The position numbers and the translations under genes were made by a program. Under the pieces are notes generated by a model, which was not told where the DNA came from, did not search any database, and worked only from the letters and a program-made list of their open reading frames with translations. A stretch of 64,000 nucleotides of DNA from assembly GCA_963807355.1 (NCBI GenBank), contig CAWEBX010000012.1, forward strand, positions 112,840 to 176,839. Direction: 5' to 3'. The stretch's first letter is position 1; each line of letters opens with the position of its first letter. Shown in pieces: positions 1-9,055 of this stretch. The DNA comes from Nitrobacter sp963807355. GTDB taxonomy: Bacteria; Pseudomonadota; Alphaproteobacteria; Rhizobiales; Xanthobacteraceae.

Positions 1-564
1 GTCAAGGTAACCGGCGGCGGTTTGCCGATCTGGCTTTTCGACAAACGTCGTTACCACTCTCACCGCGCCCGCAATCGCCGCGCCAGGGTTGATATAACCG
101 TATTCGGTCGCCGGCCGCTGCGGCCGAACGCCGAAAGTCACGATGCGACCACCATTGGCGGCGGCTAATCCCTGGCGGCAGGCGGAGACAAACGCTTCGG
201 TGTCGCGGACAACGTGATCTGCGGCGAGCGCGAGCACGACGGCTTCACTGTGACGCATCTGCGCGAAGATCGTCCCCGCAGCGATCGCCGGCCCCGAATT
301 GCGCCGTGTCGGCTCCAGCAGAATGTCCGCTTCAAGCCCCATCTCAGCGAGTTGTTCAAGCACCATGAAACGGTAGGCGGCGTTGGTGACCACGATCGGC
401 CGCTCGAACAGCAAGGGATCGGACACCCGTCGCAGCGTATCCTGAAACGTCGAACGCGGCCCGAACAACGGCAGAAACTGCTTCGGACGCCCCTCCCGCG
501 AGGCCGGCCACAGCCGGGTTCCCGCACCGCCGCACATGATGAGCGGGACGATACGCTCACTCAC
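1..564 (-). CDS. manC: Mannose-1-phosphate guanylyltransferase, 5' part only
   Basis: Makes GDP-mannose from mannose-1-phosphate and GTP for surface polysaccharides. The translation opens with the nucleotidyltransferase signature CGGAGTRLWP (residues 11-20) followed by the basic stretch REGRPKQF, and the FVEKP motif lies just before the window edge. The gene runs off the left end, so about 188 codons are visible and the C-terminal domain cannot be judged. I chose the GTG at 564 because GGAG lies 8 nt upstream. An in-frame ATG at 594 would add ten residues. No frame change is seen. It is followed on the opposite side by a sugar epimerase on the same strand, which fits a polysaccharide locus. 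A bifunctional mannose-6-phosphate isomerase fusion is possible beyond the window. Confidence 0.9.
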   Translation of the reverse strand, partial: MSERIVPLIMCGGAGTRLWPASREGRPKQFLPLFGPRSTFQDTLRRVSDPLLFERPIVVTNAAYRFMVLEQLAEMGLEADILLEPTRRNSGPAIAAGTIFAQMRHSEAVVLALAADHVVRDTEAFVSACRQGLAAANGGRIVTFGVRPQRPATEYGYINPGAAIAGAVRVVTTFVEKPDRQTAAGYLD

Positions 565-713
565 AGGACCATCTCCGTATGCTGATTTGTCCATCCCGAT
601 TCCGACGTTCGCAGACCCTTGCAGCCATCTTGATGCGAACCCGGATCAAAGGGACGAGGGAAGCCGTAAGATGAAAGGCACTCAATCGGATCACGCAAAC
701 CCCGACGGCCGCA

Positions 714-1739
714 CTAATTGACCCGATGATAACGACAATACCAGGCTGCAAAACGATGAATACCATCTTCCAGTGAAGTCGAGGGACGGAAACCGACGTC
801 ACGGGCAAGATCATCGATGTCAGCAAATGTTGCCTGTACGTCGCCGGGTTGCATCGGCAGCAGTTCCTTTTGCACGGATCGTCCGAGAGCTTTCTCCAGA
901 AGGGCGACGACGCTCATCAACTCTGCCGGTTTATTGTTGCCGATATTATAGATTCGCCATGGAGCCGAACTGGTCCCTGCATCGGGGGCATCGCCCGACC
1001 AACTCGCATTAGCCTGTGGAGCATGATCGATCAGGCGGACAACGGCTTCCACCACGTCATCGACGTAGGTGAAATCTCGCTGCATGTTGCCATGATTGAA
1101 CAGCTTGATCGGCTGCCCTCCGACGATCGCGTCGGCGAACTTGTAGAGCGCCATGTCCGGTCGGTACCACGGGCCATAGACCGTGAAGAAACGCAAGCCC
1201 GTCGTCGGAATCCGGTAGAGGTGGCTATAGGCGTGCGCCATCAGTTCGTTGGACTTCTTCGTCGCCGCATAGAGGCTGACGGGGTGATCGACATTATCAT
1301 GAACGGAAAAAGGAAGCTTTGTGTTTGCGCCGTAAACAGAGGACGATGAAGCAAACAGCAAGTGAGGACAGGAGGCGTGCCGACATCCTTCAAGGACATT
1401 CGCAAAAGCCGTGAGGTTGGAATTGACGTACGCATGGGGATTTTGCAATGAGTAGCGAACGCCCGCCTGCGCTGCGAGATGGAGCACGACCGAAAGGTGG
1501 TGTTCAGCGAACAATGCGGCCGTCGCCTCGCGATCGGCCAGGTCGGCTTTGACAAAACGAAAGTGTGAATCCTTGCGCAAGATTTCGAGCCGGCCATCCT
1601 TGAGTGCAGGATCATAATAATCGTTGAGACTGTCAATGCCGACAACCCGATGCCCCTGCTTCAGGAGTTGGCCGACGACGTGAAATCCGATGAAGCCCGC
1701 CGCGCCGGTAACCAATATCGGATAATCTGACAATTTCAC
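714..1739 (-). CDS. NAD-dependent sugar epimerase, UDP-glucuronate 4-epimerase type
   Basis: Short-chain dehydrogenase/epimerase of 341 residues. The Rossmann motif GAAGFIG is at residues 12-18, the catalytic YAATK at 157-161 and a Ser-rich active-site strand (SSSSVYG) at about 131-137. The segment with FFTVYGPW and MQRDFTYVDDVVEA is typical of the UDP-glucuronate/UDP-galacturonate 4-epimerase branch, whose product feeds LPS core or capsule. Length is normal for the family and the frame is open throughout. It lies upstream of manC on the same strand (about 150 nt between) and is divergent from the flippase-like gene at 1892, with a shared intergenic region of about 150 nt that could hold both promoters. 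Substrate is inferred from sequence resemblance only. Confidence 0.85.
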   Translation of the reverse strand: MKLSDYPILVTGAAGFIGFHVVGQLLKQGHRVVGIDSLNDYYDPALKDGRLEILRKDSHFRFVKADLADREATAALFAEHHLSVVLHLAAQAGVRYSLQNPHAYVNSNLTAFANVLEGCRHASCPHLLFASSSSVYGANTKLPFSVHDNVDHPVSLYAATKKSNELMAHAYSHLYRIPTTGLRFFTVYGPWYRPDMALYKFADAIVGGQPIKLFNHGNMQRDFTYVDDVVEAVVRLIDHAPQANASWSGDAPDAGTSSAPWRIYNIGNNKPAELMSVVALLEKALGRSVQKELLPMQPGDVQATFADIDDLARDVGFRPSTSLEDGIHRFAAWYCRYHRVN

Positions 1740-1891
1740 TCCTCAGGAACTGTGAGCCGCGGCCCACGGGGTAGCCCTGCCTCGTTATCCATGGCATCGC
1801 AGGACCGCAATACCCCGCTGTGCACGACTATTGCCAGAGGCAATCCAAAACCATACCAAGACAAGAAGTCCACTTTGTCCCGAAGAGCCCG

Positions 1892-2884
1892 ATGGCCAAC
1901 TTAACCTCGGCACAGACAAGCGCAATGCGCCAAATTCTGCTTTCAACGGCAAAAATACTGATTTCGGCTGCCCTGCTCTACCTAGCGCTCCGCAAGGTCG
2001 ATATCTCTGACCTCCTCTCGCGCCTTGGTTTCACCAGCGTCGGCTGGATCGCGCTCGGCATTGCCGTAACGCTATTGCAGGTGCTCGCCAGCGCCATGCG
2101 GTGGCGTGAAATCAGCGCCGACTGCGGCGCCAGCCTCTCGGTCGCACAGGCGGTGCGCTATTGCATGATCGGCTCGTTTTTCAACCAGACCCTGCCTTCA
2201 TCGATCGGCGGCGACGCCATGCGGCTCTGGCTGGTCGGACGTGGTCCGGCCGGTTGGCGAGCAGCCGCCTATTCGATCTTCGTCGACCGCGCGATTGGCC
2301 TGATTGCGCTTGCCCTGCTGATCGCCGCGAGTTTACCGTGGAGTTACCGTCTGATCGGCGATCCCCAAGGCCGACTCGCACTGCTGTTCGTCGATCTTGT
2401 CGCGATCGCGGCCGCCGGTGTTTTCCTGCTTCTCGGTAGATTGCATTGGCGCTGGCTCGGACATATCCGGGCCGTACATCATCTTCGCGCCTGCTCGATC
2501 ATCACGAACCGTGCCATCTTCAATCGAGAGCGCTGGTCGAAGATTGCGTTTCTGTCGCTGCTCATCCACATCCTCGCCGTGGTGATTGCATGGTGCGTTG
2601 TGAAGGCGATCGCCGCGCCAATCCTTTTCAGCGAGATTTTCTTGCTTGTCCCACCGGTCATGCTGATTACGATGCTGCCGATCTCGATAGCGGGGTGGGG
2701 CGTGCGCGAGGCGTCCATGGCACTGACTTTCGGATATGCCGGACTGGCGACTAGCGAAGGCGTCAATGTCTCGCTGCTGTACGGCGCGGTGTTTTTGGTC
2801 GTGGGCGCGCTCGGGGGACTTGTCTGGATTTTCAGCGGCGAAAGAAGTCAGAAAGGATCGACCTCAATCGAGAGTGCCGAATAA
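1892..2884 (+). CDS. Flippase-like integral membrane protein (UPF0104/AglD/MprF-N family)
   Basis: About 330 residues with seven or eight hydrophobic segments. The signature region is NQTLPSSIGGDAMRLWLV near residue 120 and a C-terminal GWGVREASM motif. These are hallmarks of the lysylphosphatidylglycerol synthase transmembrane (flippase) family without the C-terminal synthase domain. Members are usually tied to lipid-linked sugar or lipid flipping in the inner membrane. An upstream GTG at 1820 in the same frame would add 24 residues, but they look non-conserved, so I chose the ATG at 1892. The gene converges on the broken capD-like gene, whose last codon is 9 nt away. The lipid substrate is unknown. 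Confidence 0.75.
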   Translation: MANLTSAQTSAMRQILLSTAKILISAALLYLALRKVDISDLLSRLGFTSVGWIALGIAVTLLQVLASAMRWREISADCGASLSVAQAVRYCMIGSFFNQTLPSSIGGDAMRLWLVGRGPAGWRAAAYSIFVDRAIGLIALALLIAASLPWSYRLIGDPQGRLALLFVDLVAIAAAGVFLLLGRLHWRWLGHIRAVHHLRACSIITNRAIFNRERWSKIAFLSLLIHILAVVIAWCVVKAIAAPILFSEIFLLVPPVMLITMLPISIAGWGVREASMALTFGYAGLATSEGVNVSLLYGAVFLVVGALGGLVWIFSGERSQKGSTSIESAE

Positions 2885-2893
2885 CGCAGCGGT

Positions 2894-4880
2894 TCATCGC
2901 GACATGTCGGGCGCGAGAGGCGAGGTTTGCGCGGGATGCGCGCCGAACTCCGGCACGGCATCTTTCAGGATCGATCGGATCGCCAGCTTGTTCTCGCTCG
3001 CGACGGCTTCCTTTAGAACGCGACCCACTCGCGAACCGTGTCCATCGGCGGCTCGTTCGGTTTTGCCGTCAAGATCCCCGGTAAGCCGATCTCGATCGTC
3101 GGCTCCTGGCTTGCAAACAGGATTTCGTTCAATCTTTCGCCTGGCCGCGCCCCGGTAAAAACAATCTCAATGTCGCTGTGAGGCTGCAGGCCGGGCAGGC
3201 TGATCATGCGTTCGGCCAGATCGACGATCTTCACCGGCTGCCCCATATTCAGGACATACACCGAGACATCATGTCTTTCCGGCATCGCTGCATGGCTGGC
3301 CGCGGTAAGGACGAGATCGCAGGCTTCGCGGATCGTCATGAAGTAGCGAACCATGTCCGGATGCGTGACTGTCACCGGACCGCCGGCTTCGATTTGCGCC
3401 TTGAACTTTGGTACCACCGATCCGTTCGACGCCAGCACGTTGCCGAAACGGACTGAAATCAGCCGCATCGGAACCTTGCCGGCCGCACGTGCCGCCAGTT
3501 CACGATCCAGCGCCTGACAATACATCTCGGCAAAACGTTTGGTCAGCCCGAGCATCGACACCGGCTCTATCGCCTTGTCGGTGGAGATCATCACCATGGA
3601 TTTCGGCACCCGATGCCAGCGCGGCATCGGCGACGTTGACTGAACCGAAAATGTTGGTCTTGACGCCCTCGCCCCAGTCCCGCTCGAGAATGGGAACATG
3701 CTTGAGCGCAGCCGCATGAAACACGATGTCGGGCTTGAATTCGTTCATCAAGCGCATCAACCGCTCGCGATCACGAATGTCAGCAATGCGACCTTCGACC
3801 ACAGCGGCTCGGCTCGTGGAGCTGAACTCCTCCACGATCGCATAAAGAGCAGGTTCAGAATTTTCGACGATCAACAGACGGCTCGCACCGAACGTCACGA
3901 CACGTTTGCAGATTTCGGACCCGATCGATCCGCCGCCGCCGTTCACGACAACGGACTTGTTCTTGATCAGTCCTTCGAGCCGCTCATAGTCGATGGTACG
4001 GCTTGGGCGAAGCAGAAGATCTTCAACGGCGACCGGCGTCAGGCGCGGAATCTCCCCCCTCCCCAAGCGAGGGCAGCCGGCTTACCTTAAGGCCTAGTTT
4101 GCGGCCGTAAGCGAGAACCGTTTCCGGCTGGGCGTCGGGCTCGAAGGCGGACGGCGTCATGATGATGCGCTTGATTGACGTCTGCCTTTCCGCAAAATCC
4201 GTTATCACCTCCTCGAGTTGATCCACTCCACCAAGGACGGCAACGCCGCGTATCGTCTGACCAATGTCAGCGGCCGACGGCGACAATAGGCAAACCGGTC
4301 GCAATTGCTTGACCGCGCCACTCTCGACCGAACGCAGGAGAATTTCGGCATCCGCAGCGCGTCCGACGATGATGGCTGGCGTTGCGTCGTCGGCCCTTAC
4401 GTGAACAAGGGTCCGCTTGTAACGAAAATACCGATAGGTAAAGCGCGATAGCTGCGAGCAGAAATATCTGCAACAGCCAGTAAAGTATGATCGTCTTCTT
4501 TCCAAGAAAGAACGTGTCATAAAGATTGGGGGCGATGATGACATAGTCGAAGACCAGGATGACGAATGCCAGAAGCGAGGACGCCTTGACGATATTGAGC
4601 GCGTCCACAAGGGAAATGAACCGCCATTTTGTTGTCGTCAGATTAAAGACATAAAAATAACGCAGCTGATGGCCAGGAAATAGGGCAGCGCTTTCAAGAG
4701 CAGTGGCAAGCGCAGGGCAAAATGATGATCTTCAAAACGGAAGTAACAACTCACGAGCACCGCTGCCACGACCGTTATCAGGTCATGCAGCGCGATCAGA
4801 ACATTTCGGGAAGTAAACTTTCGGGCGGATTTATGAGGCTTTGGTCCGGACAGTATAAGAAGCGAAAACACGCCGGCCAC
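2894..4880 (-). pseudogene. Decayed capD-type nucleotide-sugar dehydratase/epimerase (membrane-anchored)
   Basis: Six stretches of one protein lie in shifting frames. They are an N-terminal membrane segment from a GTG at 4880 to a TGA at 4638, more membrane sequence (about 4640-4430), the CoA-binding-like domain with SRLPSLGEGG (to about 4060), the NAD motif VNGGGGSIGSE (to about 3612), the catalytic half with STDKAIEPVSMLG and FGNVLASNGSVVPKF (to about 3010), and a C-terminal tail ending DAVPEFG plus about 16 residues, stopping at 2894. At least five single-base frame changes are needed to restore one reading frame. The intact family (about 640 residues) makes 4,6-dehydrated UDP-HexNAc for capsule or O-antigen. 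It starts 15 nt after hldE on the same strand, as a former operon partner. Part of the damage could be sequence error, but the density is much higher than in neighbouring genes. Confidence 0.85.
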
Positions 4881-4895
4881 TGCGGAGCAAGACTC

Positions 4896-6368
4896 TCATG
4901 CTCGGCCTCCTGCGCGCTTCACCAGCGACGTCGTACTGAATCCTTTCAGAGTGTCGATCAGAACGACCTCCCCGCCTCGTGCAGTAACTAGCTCCTGACC
5001 GACGACTTGCTCAAGAGAATAATCTCCGCCTTTGACGAGCACATTCGGCTGGATTCGCTCGATCAGGTTCATCGGCGTGTCCTCTTCGAAAATCACAACG
5101 AGATCGACAGCCTCGAGCGCAGCCAGAACTTCTGCGCGCGCCCGCTCATTCTGGATCGGACGGCCTTCGCCTTTCAGCCGCATCACGGACGCATCGCTGT
5201 TTAATCCCACGATCAGCCGGTCGCACGCAGCGCGTGCTCCGGTCAGCACCTTGACGTGACCGGGATGCAGGATATCGAAACAGCCATTGGTGAAACCAAT
5301 TCGCAGACCTTGCTCACGCCACGCCGTCAGGTGTTGGTCAAGGTTGACCGTCGATTGCGCGATTTTCTCTTCGGCGGCCAGAGAGGCCGGCGGCAGAATA
5401 TTGCGGCGCAGTTCCGCGAGTGTGACAATCGCGGTCCCGCTCTTGCCGACGGCGACGGCGGCTGCGGCGCTCGCTGTCCGCAGCGCGGTTTCCCAATCTG
5501 CGCCCGCGGCAAGCGAAACCGCGAGCGTGGCGACGACAGTATCGCCGGCGCCCGTCACGTCGCGAACCTTGACGGTGTGCGCAGGAACATGGATGACCTC
5601 GCCCTCACGCGGCACGAGCGTCATGCCGTGTTCGCTTTGCGTCACCAGCACGGCCTCGCCATCGACGAGCCGCATCATTTCGCGAGCCGCTGCCGCAATG
5701 CTCGGCTGATCGTCGGCGCGGGTGCGAGTTGCATCCGCAAACTCCTTGCGGTTCGGCGTGAGCAACGTGGCGCCGCGATAGATGTTGAAATTAGCGCTCT
5801 TCGGATCGACGATCACGCGCTTGCCAAGCCGGCGCGCGGCATCGATGACGTCGCGGATTACCCGCGCTGTCAACACTCCCTTGGCATAGTCGGACAACAA
5901 TATGATGTCGGCGCGTGGCAGTTGCGGCAGAATGGCATCGATCAAGGTCTGCTCCACCGCCCCGGACGCCGGGACGGCCATTTCCCAATCGGCTCGCAGC
6001 ATGTGGGTCGAAAAATGCTCCGAAACAAAGCGGACCTTGCGCGTCGTCGGTCGCGCCGGATCCGAAATCAACAATGGTTCGATCAGGCGTTCCCGCGAAA
6101 GCGTGGCCCGGAGCCTCTCGCCTGCGTCATCCTCACCCGCCAATCCAACGAAGATGCAGCGCGCACCGAGCGCGGCGATATTGCGCGCCACATTGCCGGC
6201 CCCACCGACGTTGGTTTCGCTCCGCTGAACCGCGATGACCGGGGCAGGCGCTTCCGGCGAAATCCGTGATATTTCGCCGTACACGAACTCGTCGAGCATG
6301 AGGTCGCCGACACAGAGGACCGTCTGGCCGGAAAAGCCATTCGACAAGTCGTCAAAATCGATCATCAA
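4896..6368 (-). CDS. hldE: Bifunctional heptose-7-phosphate kinase / heptose-1-phosphate adenylyltransferase
   Basis: Catalyses two steps of ADP-L-glycero-D-manno-heptose synthesis for the LPS inner core. Residues 1 to about 330 form a ribokinase/PfkB-type kinase (NVGGAGNVA near 53-61, anion-hole GAGD at 273-276). Residues about 355-490 form a cytidylyltransferase-like domain with NGCFDILHPGHV (361-372, an HxGH motif). The 490-residue length is normal and the frame is clean. The start is one of two adjacent ATG codons (6368 or 6365). It shares strand and neighbourhood with hldD, and its stop lies just before the decayed capD-like gene. Confidence 0.96.
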   Translation of the reverse strand: MMIDFDDLSNGFSGQTVLCVGDLMLDEFVYGEISRISPEAPAPVIAVQRSETNVGGAGNVARNIAALGARCIFVGLAGEDDAGERLRATLSRERLIEPLLISDPARPTTRKVRFVSEHFSTHMLRADWEMAVPASGAVEQTLIDAILPQLPRADIILLSDYAKGVLTARVIRDVIDAARRLGKRVIVDPKSANFNIYRGATLLTPNRKEFADATRTRADDQPSIAAAAREMMRLVDGEAVLVTQSEHGMTLVPREGEVIHVPAHTVKVRDVTGAGDTVVATLAVSLAAGADWETALRTASAAAAVAVGKSGTAIVTLAELRRNILPPASLAAEEKIAQSTVNLDQHLTAWREQGLRIGFTNGCFDILHPGHVKVLTGARAACDRLIVGLNSDASVMRLKGEGRPIQNERARAEVLAALEAVDLVVIFEEDTPMNLIERIQPNVLVKGGDYSLEQVVGQELVTARGGEVVLIDTLKGFSTTSLVKRAGGRA

Positions 6369-6478
6369 AACCCTTCACCTGTTGCTGGAGTTCGATGCAA
6401 TCGCATCAACCAGACTAAACCGTCTTTGGTTGAGCAAAATAATCGTTTCGAAGACCGGCTTGCTCTTCCACTCGCGCG

Positions 6479-7459
6479 TTAGCGAAAGCGATCATCGCGA
6501 TCCAGATAGCCTTTGACATAGGCATCGACGGCTTCCTCCAAAGGCGTGAAGCCTCCGTTGTAACCAGCGCTTTGCAAGCGCTCGATATCCGCTTGCGTAA
6601 AATACTGGTAGGCCCCGCGAATTTGTTCAGGCATATCGACGTATTCGATATTCGGCTTCGTGCCAAGCGAGGCATAGGCCGCCGTCATCAGATCGCGAAA
6701 GCTGCGCGCCTCGCCGGTTCCCACATTCAAAAGACCGTTGACCGAAGGCGTCGCTAACAACCACATCATCACACGAACGACGTCGTCGACGTAAATGAAG
6801 TCGCGGCGCTGATCGCCATCGGCGATGCGTTCCCGATGCGACTTGAACAACTGCACGGGGCGGCAGCCTTTCACATCGCTGAAGCGGCGCGCCAGCACGC
6901 TCATCATGGAGCCTTTGTGATATTCATTCGGTCCGAACACGTTGAAGAACTTCAGACCAACCCATTGCGGCGGCAGAGCACCACCTTTGGCGGCGCGGCC
7001 CACGACGGCCATGTCGAACAGGTGTTTGCTCCAGCCGTAGAGATTTATCGGCCGGAGCGCTCGCAGCGCGGCCAACGATTGATCATCGCGAAAGCCCTGC
7101 GCGCCATCGCCGTAGGTTGACGCCGACGAGGCATAGATGAAAGGCGTCATGGTCGACGTGCACCAGTCGAGCAATCGGAGCGACAGCCGGAAGTTGGTCT
7201 CGATGACGAGATCGCCATCGGTCGCGGTGGTTTCGGAGATCGCGCCGAGGTGAAAGACGGCGTCCAGACGACGGCCGTCCAGCCAACGCATCAATTCCTC
7301 GGGTGGAACGATATCCGCAAGCTGCCGCTTGGCGAGGTTGCGCCATTTGCCGTCATGTCCCAGCACATCGCACACCGCCACATCGCTGCGCCCGGCGTCG
7401 TTCAACGCGGCAACGAGATTGGATCCGATAAAACCGGCGCCCCCGGTCACCAGCAGCAT
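6479..7459 (-). CDS. hldD: ADP-L-glycero-D-manno-heptose 6-epimerase
   Basis: Last step of ADP-heptose synthesis: epimerises ADP-D-glycero- to ADP-L-glycero-D-manno-heptose using bound NADP. The Rossmann motif GGAGFIG is at residues 6-12, catalytic YGWSK at 141-145, and the family-typical FFNVFGPNEYHKG and RRDFIYVDDVV follow. The 326-residue length matches the family and the frame is intact. It is transcribed before hldE (110 nt between them) and is divergent from the broken waaF-like gene across a 347-nt spacer. An intact hldD argues that heptose synthesis is still under selection. Confidence 0.96.
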   Translation of the reverse strand: MLLVTGGAGFIGSNLVAALNDAGRSDVAVCDVLGHDGKWRNLAKRQLADIVPPEELMRWLDGRRLDAVFHLGAISETTATDGDLVIETNFRLSLRLLDWCTSTMTPFIYASSASTYGDGAQGFRDDQSLAALRALRPINLYGWSKHLFDMAVVGRAAKGGALPPQWVGLKFFNVFGPNEYHKGSMMSVLARRFSDVKGCRPVQLFKSHRERIADGDQRRDFIYVDDVVRVMMWLLATPSVNGLLNVGTGEARSFRDLMTAAYASLGTKPNIEYVDMPEQIRGAYQYFTQADIERLQSAGYNGGFTPLEEAVDAYVKGYLDRDDRFR

Positions 7460-7576
7460 GATGTCCCCGTCATGGATGTGCGACTCTTAGCGGTCCGTTC
7501 TGAACATTTGCATCCCGGCGGCAGGCGTTCTTTGCAAATGTTAGAATCAAGAGACCACTAGCAACCATAAGGTTTT

Positions 7577-7655
7577 CCAGTGGAGTTTTGAATTTGACAT
7601 TCCCTTACCGGGTTTGCGGCAAAGTGGGTGGCGAATGTCAAATTCACCCCACTGG
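7577..7655. repeat. Palindromic intergenic element, 79 bp
   Basis: A perfect 13-bp inverted pair GAATTTGACATTC (7590-7602) and GAATGTCAAATTC (7633-7645) sits inside a longer imperfect palindrome bounded by CCAGTGG (7577-7583) and CCACTGG (7649-7655). The centre is about 30 nt, G+C-rich. It lies in the 347-nt gap between the divergent hldD and waaF-like genes. It could be a small palindromic repeat (REP- or MITE-like) or a regulatory structure. I do not see a second full copy in this window. Confidence 0.7.
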
Positions 7656-7806
7656 TTTGCCCCACTCCAGCCCGCGAGGCAACTTAGGTGGGCCTGCCGT
7701 GTGACGATCGGGCCGTGAAAAACAGCGCGCGAGATAACTTTACCTCACGGGTCGGAGCGGATACCGAGGACCGAACATCGATCCTGGATCGCGCATCGAT
7801 CAAGAT

Positions 7807-8877
7807 ATGAAAACAGATTCACCATATGGGCCGGAAATGGCCGACCCAGACGATACCCGGCCCATTCTGATCGTTCCCTACATGTGGATCGGCGACTTCG
7901 TGCGCGGCCACACGGTGGTGCGGGTGCTCAAACAGCGCTGGCCGAATTGACCGGTGGATATGCTGGTGACAACGCTCTGCGCGCCGCTGGTCGATTATAT
8001 GCCCGGAGTGCGCGCTGGCGTGGTCTGGGACCTGCCCCGCAGCCGGCTGGCACCGACGCAACAGTGGAGTCTCGCCCGGCAATTGCGCGCGCGGGGGTAT
8101 GGAACGGCCTTCGTCATGCCCCGCACCTGGAAATCGGCAATCGCGCCCGCGCTGGCCGGCATCCCGGAACGGGTGGGTTTTGTCGGCGAAGCGCGTTTCG
8201 GACTACTCAACCGCTGGCGTTGGGGCGAAAGAGCCCTGCCCCGCATGATCGACAGGAAGGCGTCCCTGGCACTTCCCGCCGGGGCGGCACGGCCGCCTGA
8301 ATGGCCGGCGCCGCAGCTTCGGATATCCACCGAAGACGTCACCCGCTGGCGGCAGGCGCAGGGATTGGGCGCGGGACCGGCGGTGGCGCTGGCACCCGGG
8401 GCGGTCGGCTCCAGTAAGCGCTGGACCTCCTACGCCGAGGCCGCCCGAATGCTGGCCGAGCGCGGAATCGACCTTTGGGTGATCGGCGGCCCGAATGAAA
8501 AAGCAATGGCGACCGAAATCGCGGCAACCGGAGGCCCGCGGGTCCGGGATCTGACGGGTCACGACCTGCGAAACGGCATTCTGGCGATGGCGGGGGCCAC
8601 CATTGCAATATCGAACGACTCCGGTTTGCTACACGTCGCGGCTGCGATCGGAACGCCGACACTGGGAATTTTCGGGCCGACCAGCCCCTATCACTGGGCG
8701 CCCTTGAACGGGCTCGCCGCGACGATTTAGGCGAAAACGCCTCTCCCGTGCCAACCATGCCATCGTCCGGTCTGCACCAGGAATGATCATCGTTGCATGC
8801 GCGATATCCCCGCAGCAGAGGTAATCTCGATCACGGAACGTGTGCTTGCGGAGGCCGGCGCGCACGATGCACGTTGA
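7807..8877 (+). pseudogene. waaF: LPS heptosyltransferase II (waaF/rfaF type) with two in-frame stop codons
   Basis: One reading frame of 356 codons from ATG 7807 to TGA 8875 encodes a glycosyltransferase family 9 protein: MWIGDFVRGHTVVRVLK near the start, LAPGAVGSSKRW, then ISNDSGLLHVAAAIG and FGPTSPYHWAP. After the second stop comes a Cys-rich tail (PCQPCHRPVC). It is interrupted by TGA at 7948 (codon 48) and TAG at 8728 (codon 308). Both fit single-base changes, so this is not a frameshift artefact. The intact enzyme adds the second heptose to the inner core. The next genes are gmhA and gmhB, and the intact heptosyltransferase waaC lies nearby. Loss would truncate the LPS core unless another copy exists. 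A residual product from about 7957 could initiate internally, but it would lack the N-terminal domain start. Confidence 0.88.
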
Positions 8878-8927
8878 CGCACGGCACGCCATGCTTGCCT
8901 GAGTATGACGCGCTCATTACCACTGCT

Positions 8928-9029
8928 ATAGCGTTTTCGAGCGAAGTGGATACCGGTTCGCGGGAAGAAACGCGTTAAAACAACAATCTAGAGCTTCGCT
9001 TCTGATTCAATCAGAAGCGAAAATGCTCT
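8928..9029. repeat. Hairpin-bearing intergenic repeat, copy 1
   Basis: The element starts ATAGCGTTTTCGAGCGAAG and ends in a perfect 12-bp hairpin, TCGCTTCTGATT (8996-9007) against AATCAGAAGCGA (9009-9020), flanked by GAGC/GCTC. A second copy at 62021-62122 shares the leading half and has a hairpin at the same place with different stem bases. It lies between the broken waaF-like gene and gmhA. It may also act as a transcription or mRNA-end structure. Confidence 0.8.
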
Positions 9030-9055
9030 GGCCATCACGGTGACAAAGGTGCGTC

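Noticed and set aside
5256..6269. Long open frame on the plus strand opposite hldE
   Set aside because: Antisense shadow of a G+C-rich gene; the protein is Arg/His/Gly-rich with no family features and hldE is clear.
7948..8730. Reading the TGA and TAG in the waaF-like gene as recoded codons (selenocysteine or readthrough)
   Set aside because: No selenocysteine insertion structure seen, positions do not match a catalytic Cys, and two different stops are involved.
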